A DNA stretch of 64,000 nucleotides from Streptomyces sp. M92 (GTDB lineage Bacteria; Actinomycetota; Actinomycetes; Streptomycetales; Streptomycetaceae). The first letter of the stretch is position 1. Each line of letters begins with the position of its first letter. The notes under the pieces were generated by a model. That model was not told the DNA's origin, searched no databases, and worked only from the letters and a program-made list of their open reading frames with translations. The position numbers and the translations under genes are program-made. The stretch is from contig NZ_CP101137.1 of assembly GCF_028473745.1 (NCBI RefSeq), positions 4,154,001 to 4,218,000 on the forward strand, given 5' to 3'. This document shows positions 27,023-34,310 of this stretch, piece by piece.

Positions 27023-27550
27023 ATGCGACGGCCACAGAGACACACAACCCTGGCATTCCTCGTCACAGCGGCACTGATGACGGCGACGGCCTGCGCGCCT
27101 CCGGACCCCGGCCCGCTGCCCCCGCGCTTCTCGGGTTCGCCGCTGTCCGCAGACACGGCCGTGTCGGAGATGCGGGCGGTCCTGGCGGCGGAGGGCGTCG
27201 TGGTGGAGAGGGAGCCCTCGGGCGGCGCGGGGAGATGTCTCGAACGACTCTCAGGACGCCATGCTCCGGAGAGGGTGGACGCCGCACTGAAGTCGGCTTT
27301 CGCGCGAGCCCGTTCCGAGTACGGATGGCGGGCCGGACCCGACATGGGTAGCCAGGTGCTCACCCTGACGAAGGGAAACTGGACGGTCACGCTGCCCCTT
27401 CCCGGCAAGCCGGCGCAAGGCATCGAGGCACCAGTGCTCTTGAGCCTGACATGCGTGGACGGTGGGGGTACGCCCTCTGCCGCCCCGGCACCTGGCCGGC
27501 AGAGGGATGCCACTCCGCTTGCGACGGGGGGTCAGGTGCTGGTCGTGTAG
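27023..27550 (+). CDS. Small putative lipoprotein
   Basis: A 175-residue protein. The signal peptide (MRRPQRHTTLAFLVTAALMTATAC) ends in a lipobox-like cysteine, so it is likely anchored outside the membrane. The mature part has two Cys (GRCLERL, LTCVDGG). No family recognised. ATG 27023 follows GGGGAGGGG. Its last 19 bp overlap the 3' end of the convergent DUF397 gene. Confidence 0.65.
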   Translation: MRRPQRHTTLAFLVTAALMTATACAPPDPGPLPPRFSGSPLSADTAVSEMRAVLAAEGVVVEREPSGGAGRCLERLSGRHAPERVDAALKSAFARARSEYGWRAGPDMGSQVLTLTKGNWTVTLPLPGKPAQGIEAPVLLSLTCVDGGGTPSAAPAPGRQRDATPLATGGQVLVV

Positions 27551-27777
27551 GTGAGGAAACGGGTCCACGCCGCCGGGGAGACGGCGAGCTGGTCGCCGTG
27601 GCGCACCTTGGAGTCCCGGACGTGGACGGTGCCGGGGCAGGCGGCGACCTCGACGCAGTCGCCCTGGCTGCCGCTGCTGTAGCTGGACTTGTGCCACGTC
27701 ATCGCCACTTCGACGCAGCTGTCGCCTTCGGAGCCGCTGTAACTGCTCTTGAACCAGGCCAGGTCGGACGTGTTCAT
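27532..27777 (-). CDS. DUF397 protein with duplicated motif
   Basis: An 81-residue protein. Two copies of the W.KSSYS...GD.CVEVA motif (residues ~8-25 and ~28-46) precede the usual VHVRDSK..G..L..SPAAW..F ending. Such proteins accompany XRE regulators in Streptomyces (bldB/whiJ-like sets). ATG 27777 overlaps the regulator's stop by 4 nt (ATGA), so the two are co-translated. Confidence 0.88.
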   Translation of the reverse strand: MNTSDLAWFKSSYSGSEGDSCVEVAMTWHKSSYSSGSQGDCVEVAACPGTVHVRDSKVRHGDQLAVSPAAWTRFLTYTTST

Positions 27778-28634
27778 AGCGCTCCTCGCATTCGCTTCAA
27801 CAGGCCCACGGAGTCCTCGGGGGTCAGGGCCTGTGAACGCATCTTGGCATAGCGCTGGTGGAGCACGCTGATCTCCTTACGATCGGTGATCAGCCGCCCG
27901 TTCTTCTGTCCCTCCGAGTAACCGAACCACTGGTTCTCCGGCGTCTCCGCCAACTGCATCGGGCCGTCCAGCCCCGCGTGCACCGGCTGGCGCAGGGGCA
28001 TCAGTTGGAACTCCACGTTCCAGTGCCGCTCGACCACGCCCAGCAGGTGGTCGTACAGCTCGCGCGTCACCTCCTCGCCGCCCGTGCCGCGCTCCAGGAC
28101 CGCCTGCTCCACGATGAAGCTGAACGCCGTCGGAGGGTTCCGGCTCGTCGCCAGGAGTTCGTGCCGCGCCATGCGGGCCGTGATCCGGTCGTTCATCTCC
28201 TTCTCGGCGGGCAGCGGCGGCACGCTGAACGACACCGCCCGCGCGTACCCCTCCGTCTGCAACAGCCCCGGCACCACCCGGCATTCATAGGTGTACAGAC
28301 TCACCGCCTCCGCCTCGAACCGAGCCCACTGCCGGAACCAGCTCGCCAGTCCCGGCTGCCGCGACAGATGCCGTGCCGCACCCCGCAGCGCCCCGAACGC
28401 GTCGAGGACCTCCTCCGCACGCTCCACGAAGTCCACCGGCGGAAACCGCCGCCCCTGCTCGATCGACGCCACCGTCGGCAACGAGTACCTCACGAGCGGC
28501 GCGAACTCCTCCTGCGTCAGCCCCGCCCGTTTCCGGAACGCCTTCAGGACCTCCCCGAAGGTCCTGAGACTGTCCGACCGCTCCGGTTCCCCGCCCCCAC
28601 AAGGCGCTTCCGCGCCACCCGCACCGTCCGACAT
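27774..28634 (-). CDS. XRE-family regulator with DUF5753 (WhiJ-like)
   Basis: A 286-residue protein. The N-terminal helix-turn-helix (FGEVLKAFRKRAGLTQEEFAPLVRYSLPTVASIEQGRRFP) is followed by the DUF5753 sensor domain (FEAEAVSLYTYECRVVPGLLQTEGYARAV). ATG 28634 is chosen because GGAGGTG lies 8 nt upstream; a start 42 bp earlier lacks one. Pairs with the DUF397 protein and, divergently, a histidine-kinase-like ATPase, a common developmental module in this genus. Confidence 0.88.
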   Translation of the reverse strand: MSDGAGGAEAPCGGGEPERSDSLRTFGEVLKAFRKRAGLTQEEFAPLVRYSLPTVASIEQGRRFPPVDFVERAEEVLDAFGALRGAARHLSRQPGLASWFRQWARFEAEAVSLYTYECRVVPGLLQTEGYARAVSFSVPPLPAEKEMNDRITARMARHELLATSRNPPTAFSFIVEQAVLERGTGGEEVTRELYDHLLGVVERHWNVEFQLMPLRQPVHAGLDGPMQLAETPENQWFGYSEGQKNGRLITDRKEISVLHQRYAKMRSQALTPEDSVGLLKRMRGAL

Positions 28635-28796
28635 CCAGGGCACCTCCCACACGTACACCCACTCGGGCAAACCCACCGAACGGGCCCATGGTCACGGATG
28701 GTTACCCCTACCGTCCACCGTCCGTACCCGTACGCTGACCCTGCGTACCGGTCGTCGAGCTGGTGGGAGGTCGTCGCCGCAGGTGGGATGGGCGGC

Positions 28797-29240
28797 ATGA
28801 GAGCAGCCTCCACCCCCCGACTCCCGGTCACCGCGCGTGTGTTCGCACAGCGATTCAGCTCCACCCCGCGCGGTGCACGACTGGCCCGGCATCTCGCCCT
28901 GCACCGCCTGGACGCGTGGGGTGTCCCCTACGGCTCGCCGGTCTCTGACACGGCCGCGCTGCTCGTCGCGGAGCTGGCGGCGAACGCCGTGACGCACGGG
29001 CGGGTGCCGGGGCGGGACATCGAGGTGCGGCTGCGGCTGGACGCGTACACGCTGCGGATCGACGTGTCCGACAGCAGGGGAGAGCGCCGGCCGGGCATGT
29101 CGGAGAGCACGGTGGCGCCGGAGGCCGAGCGCGGCCGGGGTCTGCTGCTCGTGGACGCGCTCGCCGACCGGTGGGGCGTGTTCGACCGCGTACCCGTCGG
29201 CAAGACGGTCCGCGCGGAGCTGGACCTGCTGCCCCGGTGA
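28797..29240 (+). CDS. RsbW-like histidine-kinase-type ATPase
   Basis: A 147-residue GHKL ATPase. N-box LLVAELAANAVTHGRV, G-box DVSDSRGERRP and ERGRGLLLVDALADRWG are visible; no phospho-acceptor domain. Likely an anti-sigma/serine-kinase-type partner of the divergent XRE-DUF397 pair. ATG 28788 (3 residues longer) is an alternative start, but its ribosome-binding site would abut the codon. Confidence 0.85.
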   Translation: MRAASTPRLPVTARVFAQRFSSTPRGARLARHLALHRLDAWGVPYGSPVSDTAALLVAELAANAVTHGRVPGRDIEVRLRLDAYTLRIDVSDSRGERRPGMSESTVAPEAERGRGLLLVDALADRWGVFDRVPVGKTVRAELDLLPR

Positions 29241-29287
29241 GCGGCGGCGCCCCGCCCCCGCGTGCCCGGCGTGCATATGCTCGCCCC

Positions 29288-30202
29288 ATGCTCACCGAAG
29301 TCACCGCCACCCGCTACATCGAGCCCCTGCGCACCGGCGGCTCCGTCCCCGGCGTCGTGGAGGCCGACGACCTCGGCACCTACGTCCTGAAGTTCACCGG
29401 CTCCGCGCAGGGCCGCAAGGCGCTGGTGGCGGAGGTGATCGTGGGGGAGCTGGCCCGGGAGCTGGGGCTGCGGGTGCCGGAGCTGGTGCTCGCGCACTTC
29501 GACCCGGCGATCGGCGCGGGCGAGCCGCACCAGGAGGTGCGGGACCTGCTGGACGCCAGCGCGGGGCTCAACCTCGGCATGGACTACCTGTCGGGCGGCG
29601 CCGACCTCACGCCCGAGCTGGCCGAGGTGTTCCCGGTGGACTCGGCGGAGGCCGGGCGCGTCGTCTGGCTGGACGCGCTCACCGTCAACGTCGACCGCAC
29701 GGTGCACAGCTCCAACCTCATGGTCTGGCCCACCTCCGGCACGGTGCCCCCGAGGCTGTGGCTGATCGACCACGGCGCGGCGCTGGTCTTCCACCACCGC
29801 TGGGGCGCGTCCCCGCCCGAGAAGGCGTACGACTTCCGCCACCACGCCCTCGGCCACTACGCGCCCGACGTCCGGGCCGCCGACGCCGAACTGGCGCCGA
29901 AGGTGACGGAGGAGCTATTGCGCGAGGTGGTGGGGCGGGTGCCGGAGGACTGGCTGACCTGCGAGGCGGGCCTGGACACGCCGGACGAGGTGCGTGCCGC
30001 CTACGTCGAGTACCTGCTCACCCGCGCCCGCGCCTCCCGGCAGTGGCTGCCGACCGGGTTCCCGAGCCGCGAGGAACTCGCCGCAGAGAACGCCGCCCGC
30101 GCGGAGCGCACCCGGCGCGGCCGTCCCGACTGGCTCAAGCGCGTACCCGACCTGCACGGCAAGCCGCCCGCCGAGCAGGACTGGTCCGTGCACCTGGGCT
30201 GA
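29288..30202 (+). CDS. HipA-like kinase-fold protein
   Basis: A 304-residue protein. The kinase-like signature is ALTVNVDRTVHSSNLMVW (catalytic Asp and Asn) and WLIDHGAALVFHH (metal Asp), as in stand-alone HipA-like proteins. The N-terminal YVLKFTGSAQGRKALVAEVIVGELARELGL would carry the ATP-binding Lys. No HipB-like gene is adjacent. Function unknown; probably a Ser/Thr kinase or a pseudokinase. Confidence 0.75.
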   Translation: MLTEVTATRYIEPLRTGGSVPGVVEADDLGTYVLKFTGSAQGRKALVAEVIVGELARELGLRVPELVLAHFDPAIGAGEPHQEVRDLLDASAGLNLGMDYLSGGADLTPELAEVFPVDSAEAGRVVWLDALTVNVDRTVHSSNLMVWPTSGTVPPRLWLIDHGAALVFHHRWGASPPEKAYDFRHHALGHYAPDVRAADAELAPKVTEELLREVVGRVPEDWLTCEAGLDTPDEVRAAYVEYLLTRARASRQWLPTGFPSREELAAENAARAERTRRGRPDWLKRVPDLHGKPPAEQDWSVHLG

Positions 30203-30210
30203 ACGCACGA

Positions 30211-30246
30211 CCGCGCCCCCGGTGCTGTGCGGTACCGGGGGCGCGG
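30211..30246. terminator. Bidirectional hairpin terminator
   Basis: A perfect 13-bp stem CCGCGCCCCCGGT / ACCGGGGGCGCGG, 10-nt loop, between the convergent HipA-like gene and aceB. Confidence 0.85.
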
Positions 30247-30266
30247 GCATGCGGTGATCGGGCGCG

Positions 30267-31889
30267 TCAGCCCTTCAGCTGCTCGTACGCCGGCAGCGTC
30301 AGGAAGTCGGCGTAGTCCTCGTCGAGCGAGACGGTCAGCAGCAGGTCGTGGGCCTGCTGCCAGTTGCCGGCCGCGAAGGCTACGTCGCCGATCTCGGCGC
30401 GGATGCCCGCCAGTTCCTCGGCGGCGACCTTGCGGGCCAGCTCGGCGGTGACCGGCTCGCCGTTGTCGAGGACGACGCCCGCGTTGATCCACTGCCAGAT
30501 CTGCGAGCGGGAGATCTCGGCGGTGGCCGCGTCCTCCATCAGGTTGAAGATGGCGACGGCGCCGAGGCCCCGCAACCAGGCCTCGATGTAGCGGATACCG
30601 ACCTGCACGGCGTTGACCAGACCCGCGTACGTCGGCTTGGCGTCGAGGGAGTCGATGGCGATCAGGTCGGCGGCCTTGACGTCGACGTCCTCACGCAGGC
30701 GGTCCTTCTGGTTCGGCTTGTCGCCGAGGACCTTGTCGAAGGACTCCATGGCGATCGGCACCAGGTCGGGGTGGGCCACCCACGAGCCGTCGAAGCCGTC
30801 GCCGGCCTCGCGGTCCTTGTCGGCGCGGACCTTCTCGAAGGCAACCTTGTTGACCTCGGCGTCCCGGCGGGACGGGATGAACGCCGCCATGCCGCCGATG
30901 GCGTGCGCGCCGCGCTTGTGGCAGGTGCGGACGAGGAGTTCGGTGTACGCGCGCATGAACGGGGCGGTCATCGTCACCGCGTTGCGGTCCGGAAGGACGA
31001 ACTTCTCGCCGCCGTCACGGAAGTTCTTGACGATGGAGAAGAGGTAGTCCCAGCGGCCCGCGTTCAGGCCGGAGGCGTGGTCGCGCAGCTCGTAGAGGAT
31101 CTCCTCCATCTCGTACGCGGCCGTGATCGTCTCGATCAGGACGGTGGCGCGGACGGTGCCCTGCGGGATGCCGACGTAGTCCTGCGCGAAGACGAAGACC
31201 TCGTTCCAGAGGCGGGCCTCCAGGTGCGACTCCGTCTTGGGCAGGTAGAAGTACGGGCCCTTGCCGAGGTCCAGCAGGCGCTGGGCGTTGTGGAAGAAGT
31301 AGAGGCCGAAGTCGACCAGGGCGCCGGGGACCGGGCGGCCGTCGACCTGGAGGTGGCGCTCGTCGAGGTGCCAGCCGCGGGGGCGCATGACGACCGTCGC
31401 CAGTTCCTCGGCCGGGCGCAGGGCGTACGACTTGCCGGTGCGCTCGTCCGTGAAGTCGATGGTGCGGGTGTAGGCGGAGGCCAGGTTGAGCTGGCCGAGG
31501 ACGACGTTCTCCCAGGTCGGGGCGGAGGCGTCCTCGAAGTCCGCGAGCCAGACCTTCGCGCCCGAGTTGAGGGCGTTGATGGTCATCTTGCGGTCCGTGG
31601 GGCCGGTGATCTCGACGCGGCGGTCCTGGAGCGCGTCCGGAGCGGGGGCCACCTTCCAGGAGTCGTCCGCGCGGATCGCGGCGGTCTCCGGGAGGAAGTC
31701 GAGCGTGGAGGTGCGGGCGATCTCGGCGCGGCGCTCCGCTCGGCGGGCGAGGAGCTCGTCACGCCGGGGCGTGAACCGCCGGTGCAGCTCGGCCACGAAG
31801 GCGAGCGCCGCATCGGTGAGGACCTCCTCCTGCCGGGGCAGGGGCTCGGCGTCGACGATGGCCAGCGTGGACGGCGCTGGTGCGGACAT
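30267..31889 (-). CDS. aceB: Malate synthase A
   Basis: Condenses glyoxylate with acetyl-CoA to malate. The 540-residue protein is the length of the A-type enzyme, with signature LRDHASGLNAGRWDYLFSIVKNF, substrate segment VWLADFEDASAPTWEN and C-terminal catalytic Asp in FNLMEDAATAEISRSQIWQW. It channels glyoxylate from allantoin into central metabolism. The promoter has AllR-type boxes between -35 and -10, so it belongs to the allantoin regulon. No isocitrate lyase is nearby, in line with this role. Confidence 0.95.
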   Translation of the reverse strand: MSAPAPSTLAIVDAEPLPRQEEVLTDAALAFVAELHRRFTPRRDELLARRAERRAEIARTSTLDFLPETAAIRADDSWKVAPAPDALQDRRVEITGPTDRKMTINALNSGAKVWLADFEDASAPTWENVVLGQLNLASAYTRTIDFTDERTGKSYALRPAEELATVVMRPRGWHLDERHLQVDGRPVPGALVDFGLYFFHNAQRLLDLGKGPYFYLPKTESHLEARLWNEVFVFAQDYVGIPQGTVRATVLIETITAAYEMEEILYELRDHASGLNAGRWDYLFSIVKNFRDGGEKFVLPDRNAVTMTAPFMRAYTELLVRTCHKRGAHAIGGMAAFIPSRRDAEVNKVAFEKVRADKDREAGDGFDGSWVAHPDLVPIAMESFDKVLGDKPNQKDRLREDVDVKAADLIAIDSLDAKPTYAGLVNAVQVGIRYIEAWLRGLGAVAIFNLMEDAATAEISRSQIWQWINAGVVLDNGEPVTAELARKVAAEELAGIRAEIGDVAFAAGNWQQAHDLLLTVSLDEDYADFLTLPAYEQLKG

Positions 31890-31971
31890 GAGCTGTCACT
31901 TCCTTCAGCGGTGGCACCGGGTGCCAGATGGCGCGTATGGGGTATAACGCACTCGCTGTGCGGTCGAGTGC

Positions 31972-32024
31972 TTCTGGTCAGTGGATAGTAGTTTCCTCAT
32001 CGTGGAACTTCAATGGTTTGTTGA
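31972..32024 (-). promoter_or_regulatory. aceB promoter with two AllR-type boxes and a TCAACA box
   Basis: On the minus strand, TTGAAG (32013-32008) and TACTAT (31990-31985) are exactly 17 nt apart. TTCCTCATCGTGGAA (31993-32007) fills the spacer. TTCTGGTCAGTGGAT (31972-31986), centred 21 bp away, covers the -10 and probable start. TCAATGGTTTGTTGA (32010-32024) overlaps the -35. Confidence 0.75.
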
Positions 32025-32073
32025 TGTCGAGATTCTCTGAGTCGAGGGACAGTGGCGCCCAGTGCCACACCCC

Positions 32074-32673
32074 TCACTCAAGGTGGCGCAGGTCGGGCTC
32101 CGTGTCGATGTCGTACGGCCGCGCCACGTCCCCGCATTCGACGAGCGTGATCCGCGCCTCGTGTTCCCTCAGATAGGCGCGTGCCCCCCGGTCCCCGGTG
32201 GCAGTCGCCATGACGCCCGGCCAGTGGCCGGCGCCGAGGAGGACGGGGTGGCCGCGCGCGCCCGCGTACGCCGCCGACACGAGGGAGGTCTCGTCCCGGA
32301 ATCCGCCGCGCACCCGGGCCATCGCCTCGGCGCCGATGCCGGGCTGGTCCACCAGGGAGACCAGCGCGGCCCGCGCTCCCGTCCCGGTGAGGGAGGCGAG
32401 TCCGGCGCGCAGCGACGACCCCATGCCCTGCTCCCAGTCCGGGTTCTCCACGACCACGCAGCCGTCGAGCGCCGCCCGCTCGCGTACGGCGTCGGCGCGC
32501 GCCCCCAGAACCACGTGCACGCGGGCACATCCGGCGGCGCGCAACGCGGCGATCGCGTGTTCGACGAGTGGATGTCCGCGGTGTTCGAGCAGGGCCTTGG
32601 GCCGTCCGCCGAGCCGCCGCCCGCCTCCGGCGGCGAGCAGCAGCCCCGCCACCTGCTCTTCGGTCTCCGTCAT
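32074..32673 (-). CDS. MobA/MocA-like nucleotidyltransferase
   Basis: A 199-residue NTP-transferase. The N-terminal GLLLAAGGGRRLGGRPKALLEHRG is the nucleotide-binding signature; SLVDQPGIG carries the metal-binding Asp, and ARGHPVLLG is typical of molybdenum-cofactor cytidylyltransferases. MocA-type proteins mature molybdenum hydroxylases such as xanthine dehydrogenase, which would feed urate to this pathway, but no such hydroxylase is in the window. ATG 32673. Confidence 0.82.
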   Translation of the reverse strand: MTETEEQVAGLLLAAGGGRRLGGRPKALLEHRGHPLVEHAIAALRAAGCARVHVVLGARADAVRERAALDGCVVVENPDWEQGMGSSLRAGLASLTGTGARAALVSLVDQPGIGAEAMARVRGGFRDETSLVSAAYAGARGHPVLLGAGHWPGVMATATGDRGARAYLREHEARITLVECGDVARPYDIDTEPDLRHLE

Positions 32674-32870
32674 GCTTCCTGCATACCTGACGGCCCGCCA
32701 AACCCCGGCGTACGGGCGGGGATTGCGGAGGCTGAATTTCGGTCCGCGCGGTGGCGCGTTCGGCAGGGGTGGCGTTTACTGGCCCGCGTCCCCGGCGCCC
32801 GGCCAGTGCCAGGGGGCGCTCGGCACGTTCACCACGTAGGGGCGCACAACGGGGTGCGAGGGGGAGGGCT

Positions 32871-33185
32871 GTGTTGCAGAGCTTGGGGCAGGGGCAGGTG
32901 ACCGTCGGCGACGAGGACGTGAGGGTGGTCGCGCTGCGCACCGCGGTGGCGCGGCTGCGCCGCCAGCTCGCCCTGCTGCCCGCCGACTTCCCGGACCGGG
33001 TGATCGCCGAGGACGAACTCGCCGACCTCGCCGCGATGTCGGCGCACGGTGTGCCGGAGGTGCCGCGGCTGCACCGCTCCCTGCTGTTGATCGCGGGCGC
33101 GATCGGCTCCGTCAGCGCCCTGTCGCGGGGGCTGACGGAGGTTCGTCACGCCGTGGACCTCTTCGGCGACCCGCCGCGCCGCTGA
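32871..33185 (+). CDS. DUF5955-like small helical protein
   Basis: A 104-residue helical protein (VRVVALRTAVARLRRQLALLPADFPDRVIAEDELADLAAM ... LLLIAGAIGSVSALSRGLTEVRHAVDLFG). It resembles DUF5955 proteins of Streptomyces from memory. GTG 32871 has GGAGGG only 2 nt away, so a later start is possible. The final codons and stop lie inside a 28-bp perfect tandem duplication. Confidence 0.6.
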   Translation: MLQSLGQGQVTVGDEDVRVVALRTAVARLRRQLALLPADFPDRVIAEDELADLAAMSAHGVPEVPRLHRSLLLIAGAIGSVSALSRGLTEVRHAVDLFGDPPRR

Positions 33186-33224
33186 GCGGGCGCCGGACCC
33201 GCCGCGCCGCTGAGCGGGCGCCGG
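33169..33224. repeat. Perfect 28-bp tandem duplication across a stop codon
   Basis: Two identical 28-bp units (33169-33196 and 33197-33224, beginning ACCCGCCGCGCC). The first holds the last codons and TGA of the upstream gene. Confidence 0.9.
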
Positions 33225-33244
33225 GCGGGTGTGCCGGGCGGGTC

Positions 33245-34060
33245 CTACGCCGCCGGGTTGCCGTTGCCGTTGCCGTTCGAGGTCAGCAGGGCCTCGGACA
33301 GCTCCGCCGCCACCTGCTGGAGCAGCGGCACCATCCGGTCGGTCGCGGCCTCGGTGACCCGGCCGGCCGGACCGGAGATGGAGATCGCCGCGGCGGTGGG
33401 GGAGTCGGGCACGGAGACGGCCAGGCAGCGCACGCCGATCTCCTGCTCGTTGTCGTCGATCGCGTAGCCCTGGCGCCGCACCTCCTCCAGCGCGGCGATG
33501 AAGCCGTCCGGAGTGGTGATCGTCTTCTCGGTCGCGGCCGGCATGCCGGTGCGGCCGAGCAGGGCCCGCACCTCGTCCGCCGGGAAGTCCGCGAGCAGCG
33601 CCTTGCCCACGCCCGTGGAGTGCGGCAGGACGCGCCGGCCGACCTCGGTGAACATGCGCATCGAGTGCTTGGACGGCACCTGCGCGACGTACACGATCTC
33701 GTCGCCGTCGAGCAGCGCCATGTTCGCCGTCTCGCCGGTCTCCTCGACCAGGCGGGCCAGGTGCGGGCGGGCCCAGGTGCCCAGCAGCCGGGAGGCCGAC
33801 TCGCCGAGCCGGATCAGGCGCGGGCCGAGCGCGTACCGGCGGTTGGGCTGCTGGCGTACGTAGCCGCAGGCCACGAGGGTGCGCATCAGGCGGTGGATGG
33901 TCGGCAGCGGCAGTCCGCTGCTCGCGGAGAGCTCGCTCAGGCCGACCTCGCCGCCCGCGTCCGCCATCCGTTCGAGCAGGTCGAAGGCGCGTTCCAGGGA
34001 CTGGACGCCACCTGTGGCGGACCTGGCGGAGTCGGTGGTGCTGGCGCTGGACGTCGGCAC
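33245..34060 (-). CDS. allR: IclR-family repressor AllR
   Basis: A 271-residue protein. The N-terminal IclR winged helix (VQSLERAFDLLERMADAGGEVGLSELSASSGLPLPTIHRLMRTLVACGYV) is followed by an effector domain (RVLPHSTGVGKALLADFP, GYAIDDNEQEIGVRCLAV). The C-terminal tail SNGNGNGNPAA is low complexity. Divergent from allantoinase with tandem TTCYGC-N3-RYGGAA boxes between. In S. coelicolor the orthologous AllR is reported to repress allantoin-pathway genes and respond to pathway intermediates; the operators listed here match that role. Confidence 0.9.
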   Translation of the reverse strand: MPTSSASTTDSARSATGGVQSLERAFDLLERMADAGGEVGLSELSASSGLPLPTIHRLMRTLVACGYVRQQPNRRYALGPRLIRLGESASRLLGTWARPHLARLVEETGETANMALLDGDEIVYVAQVPSKHSMRMFTEVGRRVLPHSTGVGKALLADFPADEVRALLGRTGMPAATEKTITTPDGFIAALEEVRRQGYAIDDNEQEIGVRCLAVSVPDSPTAAAISISGPAGRVTEAATDRMVPLLQQVAAELSEALLTSNGNGNGNPAA

Positions 34061-34139
34061 GGCACGTTCCTTTCGGGGCTGGCGGGAGGAAAGAAGCGTA
34101 CCCGGCAGCCGGTTGACTACCGGCTTGTACGTAGCTACG

Positions 34140-34175
34140 TTCTGCTTGCTGGAATTCTAATTCCGCTTTGTGGAA
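34140..34175. promoter_or_regulatory. Tandem AllR-type operator between allR and allB
   Basis: TTCTGCTTGCTGGAA (34140-34154) and TTCCGCTTTGTGGAA (34161-34175), centres 21 bp apart. They lie 80-115 bp before allR and so allow autoregulation. Confidence 0.8.
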
Positions 34176-34265
34176 ACGTCCAGGGTTGAGCTGTGGGCAT
34201 GCCCGCACAAAGGGTGCCTCTTGACGGCATCGAGGCGGGAATGAAGACTCCTTCAACAGGAGACT

Positions 34266-34280
34266 TCAACAGAACGTTGA
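34266..34280 (+). promoter_or_regulatory. TCAACA-type box just upstream of allB
   Basis: TCAACAGAACGTTGA, extended to a 17-bp inverted repeat by flanking T and A (34265-34281), 30 bp before the allB start. A candidate promoter TTGACG (34221-34226) / AAGACT (34244-34249) would place this box just after the transcription start. Confidence 0.5.
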
Positions 34281-34310
34281 AAATCTCGGCGGCAGAAAGA
34301 GGGGTTTCGG

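Noticed and set aside
25095..27056. 653-residue antisense frame over the plus-strand NIS synthetase
   Set aside because: Shadow frame; the repeat-derived DACPDAC segment in it comes from the 12-bp tandem repeat.
32674..32870. CTGGCC...GGCCAG inverted repeat between divergent genes
   Set aside because: Weak and imperfect; cannot be told from background GC pairing.
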